64,000 bases of DNA, from the NCBI RefSeq assembly GCF_039523615.1, contig NZ_BAAAFQ010000010.1, positions 62,001 to 126,000 on the forward strand, in the 5' to 3' direction. Shown piece after piece: positions 26,792 to 36,604 of this stretch. Under the pieces are notes generated by a model, which worked only from the letters and a program-made list of their open reading frames with translations, did no database searches and had not been told where the DNA came from. Position numbers and translations under genes: made by a program. This DNA comes from Psychrosphaera haliotis. GTDB lineage: Bacteria; Pseudomonadota; Gammaproteobacteria; Enterobacterales; Alteromonadaceae. Position 1 is the first letter of the stretch. Each line of letters starts with the position of its first letter.

Positions 26792-28231
26792 TTAATAAGG
26801 CAAAGGAATTTGCTGATCATTAACTAAAAGTTGCAAGTCTTTCAGGCTAATTTTTGATTCGAACTGACTTTCAAGTTCTACAATCATGCCTTGTTGAATA
26901 AGAGTATTTAATAACGTACCTGACTGAGCCGTCGCAATCTCTTGAATTTGCTCTTCTGGCATACCTTGAGCTTGTGGGTTTTTACGTATTTGCGACGCAA
27001 TCATCATTTCTGCAAAGTAACTCGCCAATGGCTTGTCTACCAAAAATTTACCATCTGCCTCAGTATGCGTTAACCAAAATTTAGGATCTGCAATCATTTC
27101 AGGCATAGCTTCAATATTTACTAATTCTGAGTTTAAGTTACCCGTGAAACTACCTTGCGTTAGCGTACCGTTAAACTTAGTTAAGTTCATGTGAGGGTTC
27201 GCTTTAACCAAAGCTAAAACGTGCGTGTTCATAAACTCACTTTGTATGCGGTCGACTTCAGATAGCTCTGCATCTGCTTCAGCAAGCTGATTTAAGAACT
27301 TTTCATATTCATTTAAAAAGTTATTGTCGATATTGGTAAATTCAAATTCAATATCAAAGTCTTTACCTTCGACTTCGCCGTCAGTGAACGACTCTAGTTC
27401 GTAACCTACAAGCATAGTTGCCAGTTCTTTTTCACTGTCTAGTTTAGTATCTGTGCTAATGCCAATGCCTTTAAACTCAACACTGTCAGTCTCGCCAACT
27501 TTCGTAAAGTTAACGCTATTTAAAACAATTTTTGCATTTGAGTTATACAAACCCATTGAAAATAGTTGCTCTAAAGGAACTTCACCCGCAAAGTCCATTT
27601 TAAGTTCGCCAAGTTTAAGCTCACCATTGGTCATATTGAATAAGGTATTTCCGCCCATTCCTTTATAAACCATATTGTTACTAGACACTTCACCCGTGCC
27701 TTGGTAACCATCATAGGTAATTTTTATTGGTTGCTCACAGTCAGTACAATCAAAAACAAGCGGCGCTATATTGTCTTGAAATGCGTGAGAACCAAACAAT
27801 GTCATGTGGTTTTGTAAGGTATAAAAGGCTTGATTGTTTTCAGTAACAACATGATCAGAAATAGACTTACCGTCTACGCTTGCCGTTAATGACAACCAAC
27901 CTAAAGTAGCAATGTCGTTAAATAAAAGTGGGCCGTGTTGAGCACTTAAATCGATAACGGTATGAATTGACTCTAACGCATCTTGATCATCAGCGGCTGT
28001 ATTAACCGACGACGTTTCTAAATCTAACGTTAAGCTCACTTTAGCTGAAGTAGAAAACCACGATGATTCAAAATCCGTAAGTTCTGCGTTATAGCCAGCG
28101 GTTTCGTTAAGCTTTTCAACTTGTGCTTTTAATGTTGACTCAAGCTGAGAACCAACAACTTTTGGGCCAATTACTGCAGCACCAATCACGGCTACTGCAA
28201 CAACAGACAAACCTTTTTTAAGGTTGCTCAT
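26792..28231 (-). CDS. DUF945 (YdgA-like) family protein
   Basis: A 479-residue protein with an N-terminal hydrophobic signal or anchor (KGLSVVAVAVIGAAVIGPKVVG) followed by a long periplasmic beta-rich domain of the YdgA/DUF945 family. One cysteine pair occurs in FDCTDCEQP. It is slightly shorter than typical YdgA proteins (about 500). The function is unknown; E. coli YdgA has been linked to the envelope and swarming. It is monocistronic with its own terminator, and marks the chromosomal edge of the accessory block that begins at about 28.4 kb. Confidence 0.85.
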   Translation of the reverse strand: MSNLKKGLSVVAVAVIGAAVIGPKVVGSQLESTLKAQVEKLNETAGYNAELTDFESSWFSTSAKVSLTLDLETSSVNTAADDQDALESIHTVIDLSAQHGPLLFNDIATLGWLSLTASVDGKSISDHVVTENNQAFYTLQNHMTLFGSHAFQDNIAPLVFDCTDCEQPIKITYDGYQGTGEVSSNNMVYKGMGGNTLFNMTNGELKLGELKMDFAGEVPLEQLFSMGLYNSNAKIVLNSVNFTKVGETDSVEFKGIGISTDTKLDSEKELATMLVGYELESFTDGEVEGKDFDIEFEFTNIDNNFLNEYEKFLNQLAEADAELSEVDRIQSEFMNTHVLALVKANPHMNLTKFNGTLTQGSFTGNLNSELVNIEAMPEMIADPKFWLTHTEADGKFLVDKPLASYFAEMMIASQIRKNPQAQGMPEEQIQEIATAQSGTLLNTLIQQGMIVELESQFESKISLKDLQLLVNDQQIPLPY

Positions 28232-28443
28232 AATACTTCCTTGTGAAGTTGTTATTATTTAAGAGTCCCGATTATGCCAATAAAAACATCAAAATGGGGA
28301 ATTATTTTTTGCTGTCAGCGTCACATAAGCAGAGTATAAGATCGGTTAGTCATCAACAAAAAATCCTAAAATACTCAAATGTACTAGCTCTTGAGTATTT
28401 CAAATCTAAGAGTTACTAGTACTTTGCTTAGCCTTATTTAAAC

Positions 28444-29676
28444 CTAATCAAGGATATTAAATAGACGGCCTAGTAAGCTTTTTTCTTTTAATATTATTTT
28501 CGCATTGCCACTATAAAATTTAGCGGGTTTGATTAATTTACCGTATGTGGTTTTTAACTGTTGAGGAAGAAGTATTTTAACTAGATATTCATCATTATCT
28601 GGATCCATTGAAATACTGCTAACATACCCAATTAGCTGACCAAACTCATTTGCAGGAAAATAGTCTAGTTCAATATAAACTTTTTGCCCTTTTTCGACCT
28701 TACCTAGACCTCTATCTAATTTTTGGATTTTTCCTACTAAAGTATGCTTCAAAGGGGATATAGAAAATACTTCTTCGCCTTTTTCTAGATACTGATTCGT
28801 GCTTAGAGTTTGGGAAAAGGAAACTATACCTGTTACAGGCGTCTTTATTATATTTGAACTTTCCCACTCGCTGATGAGGCTCAATAAAGACATCCGCAAT
28901 ATTTCTATTTCGTTAGTTAAAAATGCACTCTTATCTTGTTGTTGCCTTTCCTTATCTCTGAGCTTTTGGCTTAATTCTTTTTGTAAAATATAGCTTTCTT
29001 TACTTGCGATAGTTACTTTTTCAATACTTGACTGAAGCTCTAACATACCTTGCTTAATTGGGAGTCGAACATCTGCAGGAACACTTTCACGTTCTATTAA
29101 TAAATTGAATTTAGACACTTGGAATATATGCTCTTCAATCATTCTATCTAGCGTTTTTTGATACTCGGTGTGGGACGTAACCTGCGCATCAATTAAGTTA
29201 TTGCTTTTTTCACCTATAAAGGAAGAGCTTTCACGGTTTACATATGTTTGAAAGTCAAAAACCCGTCTTTGTAGTTGATTATAAGACTCTTGTAGTCCAC
29301 CTAAATTAAGAGCTTCTAACTTGAGTTCAGCTATATCTAACGTTTGTAAATCATTCTTCAGTTTCTTTATTATTTCATAGTCTGTATTACTGTCTAAGAT
29401 GATTAGGTTTTGACTTTTCTCTACCCTTTCACCAGCTTTTACTTCTAACCCCTTAATACGTGCACTGCGCGTTGCTTCGAGCTTGACAGGTGAGGCATCT
29501 GAAACAATGGTGATTTTGCTACTAACTGTATCAGGGTATTCAATAAAAGCAGATAAAGACAGTAATGTTAAAAATACAAAAAGAAGCAGACCTATACCCG
29601 CTCTAATTATCCAAGATGGCTGTCTTCCAACTATTTCGGATACTATATGATCTTCATAGTTAAACTTAGACGTCAT
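28444..29676 (-). CDS. HlyD-family secretion adaptor of the lanthipeptide cluster
   Basis: A 410-residue periplasmic adaptor. It has a cytoplasmic N-terminus, one membrane helix (about residues 25-45: GIGLLLFVFLTLLSLSAF), a barrel-sandwich half (RIKGLEVKAGERVEKSQNLIIL), a long coiled-coil region (about 105-290) and a C-terminal beta domain. It would connect the C39-peptidase ABC exporter to an outer-membrane channel, as in type I bacteriocin export by Gram-negatives. It begins 2 bases after the exporter gene and is the last gene of the lanthipeptide locus. No outer-membrane channel gene is adjacent. Confidence 0.9.
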   Translation of the reverse strand: MTSKFNYEDHIVSEIVGRQPSWIIRAGIGLLLFVFLTLLSLSAFIEYPDTVSSKITIVSDASPVKLEATRSARIKGLEVKAGERVEKSQNLIILDSNTDYEIIKKLKNDLQTLDIAELKLEALNLGGLQESYNQLQRRVFDFQTYVNRESSSFIGEKSNNLIDAQVTSHTEYQKTLDRMIEEHIFQVSKFNLLIERESVPADVRLPIKQGMLELQSSIEKVTIASKESYILQKELSQKLRDKERQQQDKSAFLTNEIEILRMSLLSLISEWESSNIIKTPVTGIVSFSQTLSTNQYLEKGEEVFSISPLKHTLVGKIQKLDRGLGKVEKGQKVYIELDYFPANEFGQLIGYVSSISMDPDNDEYLVKILLPQQLKTTYGKLIKPAKFYSGNAKIILKEKSLLGRLFNILD

Positions 29677-29678
29677 TG

Positions 29679-31859
29679 TTACTCTCCAAGCTCCAATTGA
29701 TTTTTAACCAAGTTATAGTAGTAACCTTTATTATTCGACAATGTCTCATGATTCCCTACTTCTACGATTTCTCCTTTGTCTAAAACAACAATTTGGTCTG
29801 CATTTTTTACAGTACTTAACCTGTGCGCAATAATAACAACAGTCCGGCCACTGAAAAATTGTTTAAGGTTATCTTGAATTATTCTCTCATTGTTTGCATC
29901 AAGAGCTGAAGTTGCTTCGTCAAAAAATATGAAATCAGGGCTTTTATAAACAGCCCTTGCAATCAATATTCGCTGCTTTTGACCGCCACTTAACGAAATC
30001 CCTTCATCACCTAATTTTGTATAGTAGCCCTTAGGTAAACGTTCTATTTCTTTATGTATATTTGCGGTTTTAGCCGATCTTATAGCTTTCTGGTAATCAG
30101 GTTTTTCGTCACTCAATGCTATGTTTTGTATGATGGTATCATTAAAAATAAAACCATCTTGCATCACTACGCCACACTGACTTCTCCAAGAGTCTGGGCA
30201 GATTGAATTTATATCTGTATTTCCAATTAATATTCGTCCCTCTTTTACCAAAAAAAACTTTAATAATATTTTTAACAATGTCGATTTTCCACTTCCACTA
30301 GCTCCCACGACCGCAGTAGTTTTATTTCTAGGAAGAGTTATATTTACAGAGCACAACGTATTTGCTTCATCATGTATTGAGTATTTAAATGACAAGTTTT
30401 GTATAGAAATGTCACCAAGAGGTATATTGGTTGATAGCTCAACACCAGCCTCGGCTTTTTCGTTTGGTAGCTTTTGTACTTCAGTTAACCGTTCAATACT
30501 AATTTTAGCGTCTTGAATCATACGTATAAAATTTAATAATTGTTCGATTGGAGCATTTAGTTGCCCTAACATATAGGTTATTGCCATCATCATACCAAGC
30601 GTCAAACTTCCTTGAATAACTTGGTAAGCAGCTAAAAACGTAATGATTATATTTTTACCTTCATTGAAGAATAAACTACCAGCTTGCTGATACTGCTCTA
30701 CCGCTAAAGACTTTAAATTATATTTAAATAACTTCGATTGAATTCTTTGCCAGTTCCAGATTTGGCTAGTTTCGCATGTATTTAATTTTATCTCTGGCAT
30801 ACCACTAACCAATTGAAGTAGGGCATTTTGGTTCTTGCTCATTTGTGAAAACTTTTTGTGATCTAAGACTTTCCGCTTGTTTAAGAATAGAGTAATCCAA
30901 ATAATTGAACAGATGCTGCCGATTACAAAAATCATAAATATTTGTAGGCTGTAAAAGGCCATAATAGAACCAAATGCAATAAGATTTAATAATGAGAAAA
31001 ATACACTTAAAGAGTGCTCTGTCAAAAAGTCCTCTATTTTTTTATGATCATTTACCCTTTGTAAAATGTCACCCGTATTTCTATTTTCGAAAAATGAAAT
31101 TGGTAATTGAATCAATTTTAATAAATATTCGGATAAAACGGATATATTTATTCGAGCACCTAAATGTACTAAAACCCAACCTTTGAGAAACTCATTTGCA
31201 GTGCGGCTAAAAAATAAAACTAACTGAGCAATGAGAATAATAGATAAAAAACTTAGATCTTGATTCCCTATACCATGATCAACAAGCGCCTGAGTTAAAA
31301 AAGGAAAAACTAGATTTAATAGCATGCCTAATGTAGCGGCGAAAAATAGTTGTACCATGTAGCTTTTAAATTTCATTAAATGTGAAAAAAGGTGTTTAAT
31401 ACCTTCGTAATTTGAAGCTGCATCTTCCTTATTTTTGTGAAACTCTGGTGTCGGTTCTAATAATAAAGCTACGCCACTTCTCTCGCCATTATTCCAAAAA
31501 TTTAAGAACTCACTGTGACTCAACCTAAGCTTTTGCCCCTTAGGGTCTGCAATATATATGTGTTTTTTATTGGTTTTATAAATGACAACAAAATGCCCTC
31601 CTTTCCAATGTACAATACACGGTAGTGGGGCTTCGTCGATTAGCATATCTAGAGTAAGCATTAATGGCTGCGCCAAAAAGTTAAGCTCTTGTGATGACTT
31701 GCAAATAGCATACAGAGTAACCCCCTGCTGGCCTTTACTACACAATTCCCTCAAACGTGTTATGGAAATGTTTTTGCCATAAAACTTACAGATCATTTGC
31801 AGGCAAGTGGGACCGCAATCCATAATATCAAGCTGTTGAATCAAAGGAAAATTTCTCAC
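29679..31859 (-). CDS. lanT: Peptidase-containing ABC transporter (C39 PCAT) for the lanthipeptide
   Basis: A bifunctional exporter that cuts double-glycine leaders and exports the core peptide. The chosen GTG start (31859) has GAGG 5 bases upstream and gives 726 residues; an upstream TTG would add 13 unlikely residues. The C39 peptidase triad is present: Cys15 in MDCGPTC, His89 in GGHFVVIY and Asp105 in IADP. Then come the ABC membrane domain with about six helices and a nucleotide-binding domain with Walker A GASGSGKST, signature LSGGQKQR and Walker B FIFFDEATSALD. Its predicted substrate is the VAGG-leader peptide encoded immediately upstream. A terminator separates the two genes. Confidence 0.93.
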   Translation of the reverse strand: MRNFPLIQQLDIMDCGPTCLQMICKFYGKNISITRLRELCSKGQQGVTLYAICKSSQELNFLAQPLMLTLDMLIDEAPLPCIVHWKGGHFVVIYKTNKKHIYIADPKGQKLRLSHSEFLNFWNNGERSGVALLLEPTPEFHKNKEDAASNYEGIKHLFSHLMKFKSYMVQLFFAATLGMLLNLVFPFLTQALVDHGIGNQDLSFLSIILIAQLVLFFSRTANEFLKGWVLVHLGARINISVLSEYLLKLIQLPISFFENRNTGDILQRVNDHKKIEDFLTEHSLSVFFSLLNLIAFGSIMAFYSLQIFMIFVIGSICSIIWITLFLNKRKVLDHKKFSQMSKNQNALLQLVSGMPEIKLNTCETSQIWNWQRIQSKLFKYNLKSLAVEQYQQAGSLFFNEGKNIIITFLAAYQVIQGSLTLGMMMAITYMLGQLNAPIEQLLNFIRMIQDAKISIERLTEVQKLPNEKAEAGVELSTNIPLGDISIQNLSFKYSIHDEANTLCSVNITLPRNKTTAVVGASGSGKSTLLKILLKFFLVKEGRILIGNTDINSICPDSWRSQCGVVMQDGFIFNDTIIQNIALSDEKPDYQKAIRSAKTANIHKEIERLPKGYYTKLGDEGISLSGGQKQRILIARAVYKSPDFIFFDEATSALDANNERIIQDNLKQFFSGRTVVIIAHRLSTVKNADQIVVLDKGEIVEVGNHETLSNNKGYYYNLVKNQLELGE

Positions 31860-31942
31860 TACTACCTCAAAAAACGCAATTAAAATCCGTAAAACCAACC
31901 CAGCTTGGAAAAAGTTTACACAATACTTTGTACTTCTAAATT

Positions 31943-31979
31943 AAAAAAAAGCTATTTCATTAAAAATGAAATAGCTTTT
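31943..31979 (-). terminator. Terminator between lanA and the transporter gene
   Basis: A 14-bp perfect stem (31947-31960 with 31966-31979, core AGCTATTTCAT/ATGAAATAGCT) with a 5-base loop is followed on the minus strand by a T run. It begins 13 bases past the lanA stop. Partial read-through would give much lanA message and less transporter message, a common arrangement in bacteriocin clusters. Confidence 0.85.
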
Positions 31980-31991
31980 GCCTATTACTAA

Positions 31992-32168
31992 CTATACTGG
32001 TTTTGTCCCAAAACAACACATCCAAGAAGATTTATTGTTATAAATAGTATACTCAGAAGTACGGTCTTTTCCTCCAGCTACTTGCTGCTGTTGTTCTTTA
32101 GACAGCTTAGTTTTATCATTTGATAAGCTCATTAAAGACTTTTTATTTAATTTAAGTTTGTTTTTCAT
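31992..32168 (-). CDS. lanA: Class I lanthipeptide precursor peptide (LanA)
   Basis: A 58-residue peptide read by hand. The start has AAGGA 7 bases upstream. The leader (residues 1-33) is basic at first (MKNKLKLNKKSLMSL), then SNDKTKLSKEQQQQVAGG, the double-glycine type cut by C39 peptidases. The core (34-58) starts KDRTSEYTIY and ends MCCFGTKPV. It has Ser/Thr at 37, 38, 41, 47, 48 and 55 and adjacent Cys51 and Cys52, so at most two lanthionine rings. The leader resembles the GG-type class I lanthipeptide precursors best known from Bacteroidota. The gene lies between lanB (51 bases upstream) and a terminator, with lanC and a C39 exporter in the same locus. The ring pattern, activity and role are unknown. 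Confidence 0.88.
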   Translation of the reverse strand: MKNKLKLNKKSLMSLSNDKTKLSKEQQQQVAGGKDRTSEYTIYNNKSSWMCCFGTKPV

Positions 32169-32219
32169 TTTTATTCCTTAAAATGTGTCGACTTATTAAA
32201 GGTATAAACAAGACGCCGA

Positions 32220-35200
32220 CTAGCCGTTGTTTATAACTACTTCCCTATTTTGTAATTTTTTATATTTATAATATTTAAGCAAAAAATCGTAAATACATAA
32301 CTCTTGCTGTCGACCATTACCTTTGAGCAATCGGTTGGTATGCATATGCAAAAAGCTAGCAACAACCCTTTCAACAGAGCAAGTCATAGAATTTCTTTGG
32401 TTTAACAGCGTAATTTCGTGAATCGTATGTGACACAACTTTAGATCTAGCAGCAAATACATCTATAATATCTTGATGTAATTCATCATTAGTCTCTCCTT
32501 CTAAAAGTTGGTACAAGGATTCCTTTTCATCTCTATACTTTTTACCCAGCGATAGCCTGGTATTAGTGTCTTCGTTAAACTCTTCACCATACGCTGAACG
32601 TAGGTTTCCAAGAATCATTAATATGGATTCAATCGATAGGTTAAAATCTTCTAGGATTTCATTACAGCCTAAAATTGAGACTTTCCACATCAAGTCATCC
32701 GGTAAGCCTTTTTCGAGTATCGATAAAACAGCTAAGCTATCGGCAGTAAAAATTCGCTCGGCCAAGACCATGCTTTCTCTACCACCATATCGTTCAGTCT
32801 CTCTTGTGTATGAGATCCAATTAACATCACTTATTTTCTTTTCTTTGAATAGCTTTTTTAAAATATGGTTTAACTCTTCAAGAAGAGACGAAGTTAAGTC
32901 AACATGTTTTACATTAAGTCTTAATCGTATATGACGTTCAGGGTCAGCAAAACGGAGGAAAAAGAAGTTTTCAAGCTGCCCACTCTCAAACTTTTTATTA
33001 ATCCAAGGACTTAAGTTATTTACTAAAATTTCTTCAGCGATTAGTTGTCCACAATAGATTTTACAACAAAGCCATTGATCACCATTCATAAACTTTGCTT
33101 GATAATCGTTCGTCAAAGTAATGCTAGGGTAATGAACGGTTGTATGCTGATACGCTGGGTTACGCATTGGTAAAATTATTTCATTGACGAATGCTTCACT
33201 ATCCCGAGTTAGCACAGCCTGACTTTCGTTCTGTAAGTTTTCTTCAAGAGAAATCTTAGATCCGGCGTTCTTTGCTTCTCTATTGACTGAGCTGAGAAGT
33301 GCCGAGACTGATAAAATATTATCTAAGTCAATTAACAGCTTCTGATCATAATCTTTAAATATAATAAACTTCGGTAAACTCAATCTTTTTTGAAATGCAT
33401 GTGACTTCTCAATCGAGAACTCGCTAACTAATGCTTTTAGTTCTTCAATCGGAATGTGCCAAGTTCTAGGGGATAAAATTAAGTTACCCAACCTAATCCT
33501 AGGGATATAGGATAAATTTTGAGCTGAATAAGGCAGCTTAAAATGAGGAAGCTCACCATTTTGACTTTGTAAAGATGCAAGAAAAGTATAAATACCTAAT
33601 GAGTTGTCTCTAGTATTATGTGCACAAGAAAGTCTTGGAATTACTTCCTTGTTATGTTTTGTAGACCACAATACAACCCTGTCATTTTGTACAAACACAT
33701 GTAAATCTTTTAGAGGGATTTGATTGTCATCTGACACACTTGAATCAGCGAGGAATGGAATTTCAAAGTCTCTCAATTTTGGTCTAGCGATGACATTGCC
33801 GATTTTTCCTTCTGGAAAATGAACAATTTCAGCAAGTATCGCAGATGGAAACATACTTTGCTCAAATGATAGTTCAGCTCTTGTTTTTGCTAAAAGGTTA
33901 TTATCTAAATGGCAAAAGCGCCCAAGAACATTCGCGGCAGATGGGCCTCCTAAGCCTTTTAGTTCAAATGAAAAGTTACCTCCTTCTGCTTTATTTATAT
34001 TATCGTAAAGAAGTGAACCACTGAGATAAAAAGAAGGTGGTATTTGTTGCTCTTTATCAATAGCTAAAGCTTTTACATCGGATCTAGTAATTGAGATCTC
34101 CTCTAAACTCGATGATTGGTAAATTTTTTCCGAAAGAAAATCATCGAATTTTGAATTCGTATACTGATTGTCAATGGAAGAGTGATTAAATGCGATCCCA
34201 TGTAAAATAGGACTATTTATACTCGAACTCCTCGCAAACCCAATACCACTTTCATCATCTAAAGCCTCTAGCAGCGGTATTGCATGACATTCATACCTTG
34301 CAACAAACTTTTCTTTAAAGTCATTTAACATTTGATTTTTGACAAGACTAAGTTTGGCTAAATCACTGACATCATTAAGTAGCTTAGATATTGCCGTTTG
34401 CGATATCTGTACACCTGTTGTCTCGTACCACAAATCAGTTTGAATACTTGTATTTTCGTTTATATCTATTGGGAGTTCGGTTAGTAACTTACTTATTTGC
34501 TCATAAATAACTTTATCTTGACCTAGGTGTTTATCTAGCTCACCGATGTAACGTTCGCACTGCTTTAAAATAGCGGTCTCTTTTACTAACCCATGTTTTT
34601 GACAATAATCTATTACACCGTCGATATTACCTGCATCGGTAAGAGCAAGCGGCATAGAAATCTCTAATACATCCTCCTCTACCAGTTCCCATAAAAACTG
34701 TTCTATCTCAGGCTCTATTAACTCAGGATCAAATTCTTTGAGTTTTTCTATAATTTTACAGACTTGAGCTTCATTACTGCATAACTCAAGAACATATTCG
34801 ATATATTCATTATTATTGATTGAAGCTAAACTATAAAGTTGCGCTGTTGCTCGACTTTGACTCTCAATATATCTCAGCTTATCGTCTAGCTGATAGATAG
34901 TAGAGTTTGCTGTCAAATCCATTTTTAAAAAGTTTTGCTTATCGCGCCAGACTTTTTTCTTCAACTGAAAAGGAATTAACATATCCAGACGACTTTTCCG
35001 TCTATACGACAATTCTTTTAATGCTAAGCTATTTCTATTAGTAACTTCACCTGTTGCTACTCCTGAAAATGTACCAAATGGAGTACACCTGCTATGCATC
35101 CTGATAAAATACTTCGTTAGTGACTGTTCAATTTTTTTCCCTTTTTTACTCTCAGGGTCACTAAGCCAACAATCTAATCGATTCACTAAAGACGGTGACG

Positions 35201-35399
35201 CTATAAAAAGTGCTTCCTTCACTTCAGGTTCACACAACCACATTTTCAACGTAGCCCTTAAGGTAACTTTATCGCCTTGCCATTTATACAAATTACTAAC
35301 ACTGCTCTTTGGAAAACGAAAGATAAAAAAGTCCGCATTTGTGAATTTCGACATATTATTTAGTAGATTCATTTTTTTCACTAGGATAATAGAATGCAT
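32220..35399 (-). CDS. lanB: Lanthipeptide dehydratase LanB (full length)
   Basis: A 1059-residue class I dehydratase. The long N-terminal part (about residues 15-740) is the glutamylation domain that uses Glu-tRNA to activate Ser and Thr. The C-terminal part (about 770-1040) is the elimination (SpaB_C) domain, recognised by WLCCKIYCGQLIAEEIL and FFLRFADPERHIRLRL. The length matches NisB and SpaB, so it is not a split enzyme. It overlaps lanC by 19 bases if the first ATG is used; that ATG has GGGATG just before it. ATGs 27 and 45 bases later are alternatives, and the motif-bearing sequence begins after the last one (FFIFRFPKSS). It installs dehydro residues in LanA for LanC to cyclise. Confidence 0.93.
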   Translation of the reverse strand: MHSIILVKKMNLLNNMSKFTNADFFIFRFPKSSVSNLYKWQGDKVTLRATLKMWLCEPEVKEALFIASPSLVNRLDCWLSDPESKKGKKIEQSLTKYFIRMHSRCTPFGTFSGVATGEVTNRNSLALKELSYRRKSRLDMLIPFQLKKKVWRDKQNFLKMDLTANSTIYQLDDKLRYIESQSRATAQLYSLASINNNEYIEYVLELCSNEAQVCKIIEKLKEFDPELIEPEIEQFLWELVEEDVLEISMPLALTDAGNIDGVIDYCQKHGLVKETAILKQCERYIGELDKHLGQDKVIYEQISKLLTELPIDINENTSIQTDLWYETTGVQISQTAISKLLNDVSDLAKLSLVKNQMLNDFKEKFVARYECHAIPLLEALDDESGIGFARSSSINSPILHGIAFNHSSIDNQYTNSKFDDFLSEKIYQSSSLEEISITRSDVKALAIDKEQQIPPSFYLSGSLLYDNINKAEGGNFSFELKGLGGPSAANVLGRFCHLDNNLLAKTRAELSFEQSMFPSAILAEIVHFPEGKIGNVIARPKLRDFEIPFLADSSVSDDNQIPLKDLHVFVQNDRVVLWSTKHNKEVIPRLSCAHNTRDNSLGIYTFLASLQSQNGELPHFKLPYSAQNLSYIPRIRLGNLILSPRTWHIPIEELKALVSEFSIEKSHAFQKRLSLPKFIIFKDYDQKLLIDLDNILSVSALLSSVNREAKNAGSKISLEENLQNESQAVLTRDSEAFVNEIILPMRNPAYQHTTVHYPSITLTNDYQAKFMNGDQWLCCKIYCGQLIAEEILVNNLSPWINKKFESGQLENFFFLRFADPERHIRLRLNVKHVDLTSSLLEELNHILKKLFKEKKISDVNWISYTRETERYGGRESMVLAERIFTADSLAVLSILEKGLPDDLMWKVSILGCNEILEDFNLSIESILMILGNLRSAYGEEFNEDTNTRLSLGKKYRDEKESLYQLLEGETNDELHQDIIDVFAARSKVVSHTIHEITLLNQRNSMTCSVERVVASFLHMHTNRLLKGNGRQQELCIYDFLLKYYKYKKLQNREVVINNG

Positions 35400-36604
35400 T
35401 CATCCCAACCATATGCTGCTGGATGAATAAAAGATAAGATGGCCAAACCAATGCCTGCATAACCAATAAGCAGTCCAGCCCCGTTAAAATGCTCAGAAGT
35501 AACTTTATGCTGAGGCATAAGTTCAACTAAATTTTTTTTAATTTCATAACGTTGAAGTAGTTCATCCATCCAGTAGTGAGAAGACTCCAAAAACTCAACG
35601 CGACTTGTTTCTTGATAGAGCCGCTTATAAATCAAAGCTATTCCCGAGTAACCATGGCACAAAGAAGTTTCTTCCAAATTTTCAGTAATTTTGTTTCGAT
35701 TTAGCGTTTTTAAAGCTAGGGTTTCGCCTATTTGAAAAAGTTCTCTATTCTGGATTTCATTGCCTGCTTTAATAAGAAGTAAGGAGGTACTTAAATCTCC
35801 ATAACACCAGCCAAGTAGACTATTTCGTTCATCGCTACTATGAGAGGGTAAAGAGGAACCAATGACTGAGTCTCGGATTTGAAGTTGGATGTAGTTGGAT
35901 ACTTTGTTAATGAGAGACTTGCACTGCGCTGGAAATATATTGTTTTTGTGTAACTTTATTAATAAACCTAATACTCCAGAAACACCGTGAGCTAGACCTA
36001 GATCAACTTGAGGAGCGCTAATATCGGTTCTAAAGAATATAGATTCTCTACTGGTCTCCCAATAAGCAAAATCTTCCGTTATTACAGCTAACCCTTTGAG
36101 TAAGTTGAAGACCATTTCACATATTTTTCTACCATTGGTAGTGTGAACGCGCTGCACAGCGTAAACACCGATACCAACAAGTCCATATAATAAGTCATAA
36201 TCACCTTTCCACTTGGACTGGGAAAGCAAAGCCAATAAACACTCATCAATATCTTCATTATTGTCTTCTAACTTATTTAAACCTATATGATCTAGTAACC
36301 ACCCTAAACCACTAATTCCGTCTGCCAACGAACTGTTTAGCTCCGCATTACTCGCTTTTTCAAAAGCCCTTGTTATCTGCTCTTCGATTAAACGCTCCAA
36401 ATCGTAATCAGGGTAAAAACGATTAAAGTTAAAAAAGAATAAGATACTACTTAGGTGGCCACCCACTAATGACAATTTTTCATTTTCAGAAGAAATATTT
36501 TTCAATTCACCAACAACATCAAACAACATCTCTTCTAACAAAGAGCTAAACTTTTTTGTTTCTAATGTTTTAGGTCGAAGTTTTGAGGGACTTTGAGCGT
36601 TCAA
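35381..36604 (-). CDS. lanC: Lanthionine cyclase LanC
   Basis: A 407-residue zinc cyclase that adds cysteine thiols to dehydrated Ser/Thr to form lanthionine rings. The LanC-type GxxG repeats are visible: DGISGLGWLL, GLVGIGVYAV, LAHGVSGVLGLL (catalytic-region His206), GWCYGDLS (zinc ligand Cys267), CHGYSGIALIY (zinc ligands Cys316 and His317) and LIGYAGIGLAIL. All key residues are present. It is the first gene of the lan operon, has no signal peptide and acts in the cytoplasm with LanB. An inverted repeat 65-96 bases upstream may be a control site. No lanthipeptide immunity gene (LanI or LanFEG) is visible. Confidence 0.93.
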   Translation of the reverse strand: MNAQSPSKLRPKTLETKKFSSLLEEMLFDVVGELKNISSENEKLSLVGGHLSSILFFFNFNRFYPDYDLERLIEEQITRAFEKASNAELNSSLADGISGLGWLLDHIGLNKLEDNNEDIDECLLALLSQSKWKGDYDLLYGLVGIGVYAVQRVHTTNGRKICEMVFNLLKGLAVITEDFAYWETSRESIFFRTDISAPQVDLGLAHGVSGVLGLLIKLHKNNIFPAQCKSLINKVSNYIQLQIRDSVIGSSLPSHSSDERNSLLGWCYGDLSTSLLLIKAGNEIQNRELFQIGETLALKTLNRNKITENLEETSLCHGYSGIALIYKRLYQETSRVEFLESSHYWMDELLQRYEIKKNLVELMPQHKVTSEHFNGAGLLIGYAGIGLAILSFIHPAAYGWDECILLS

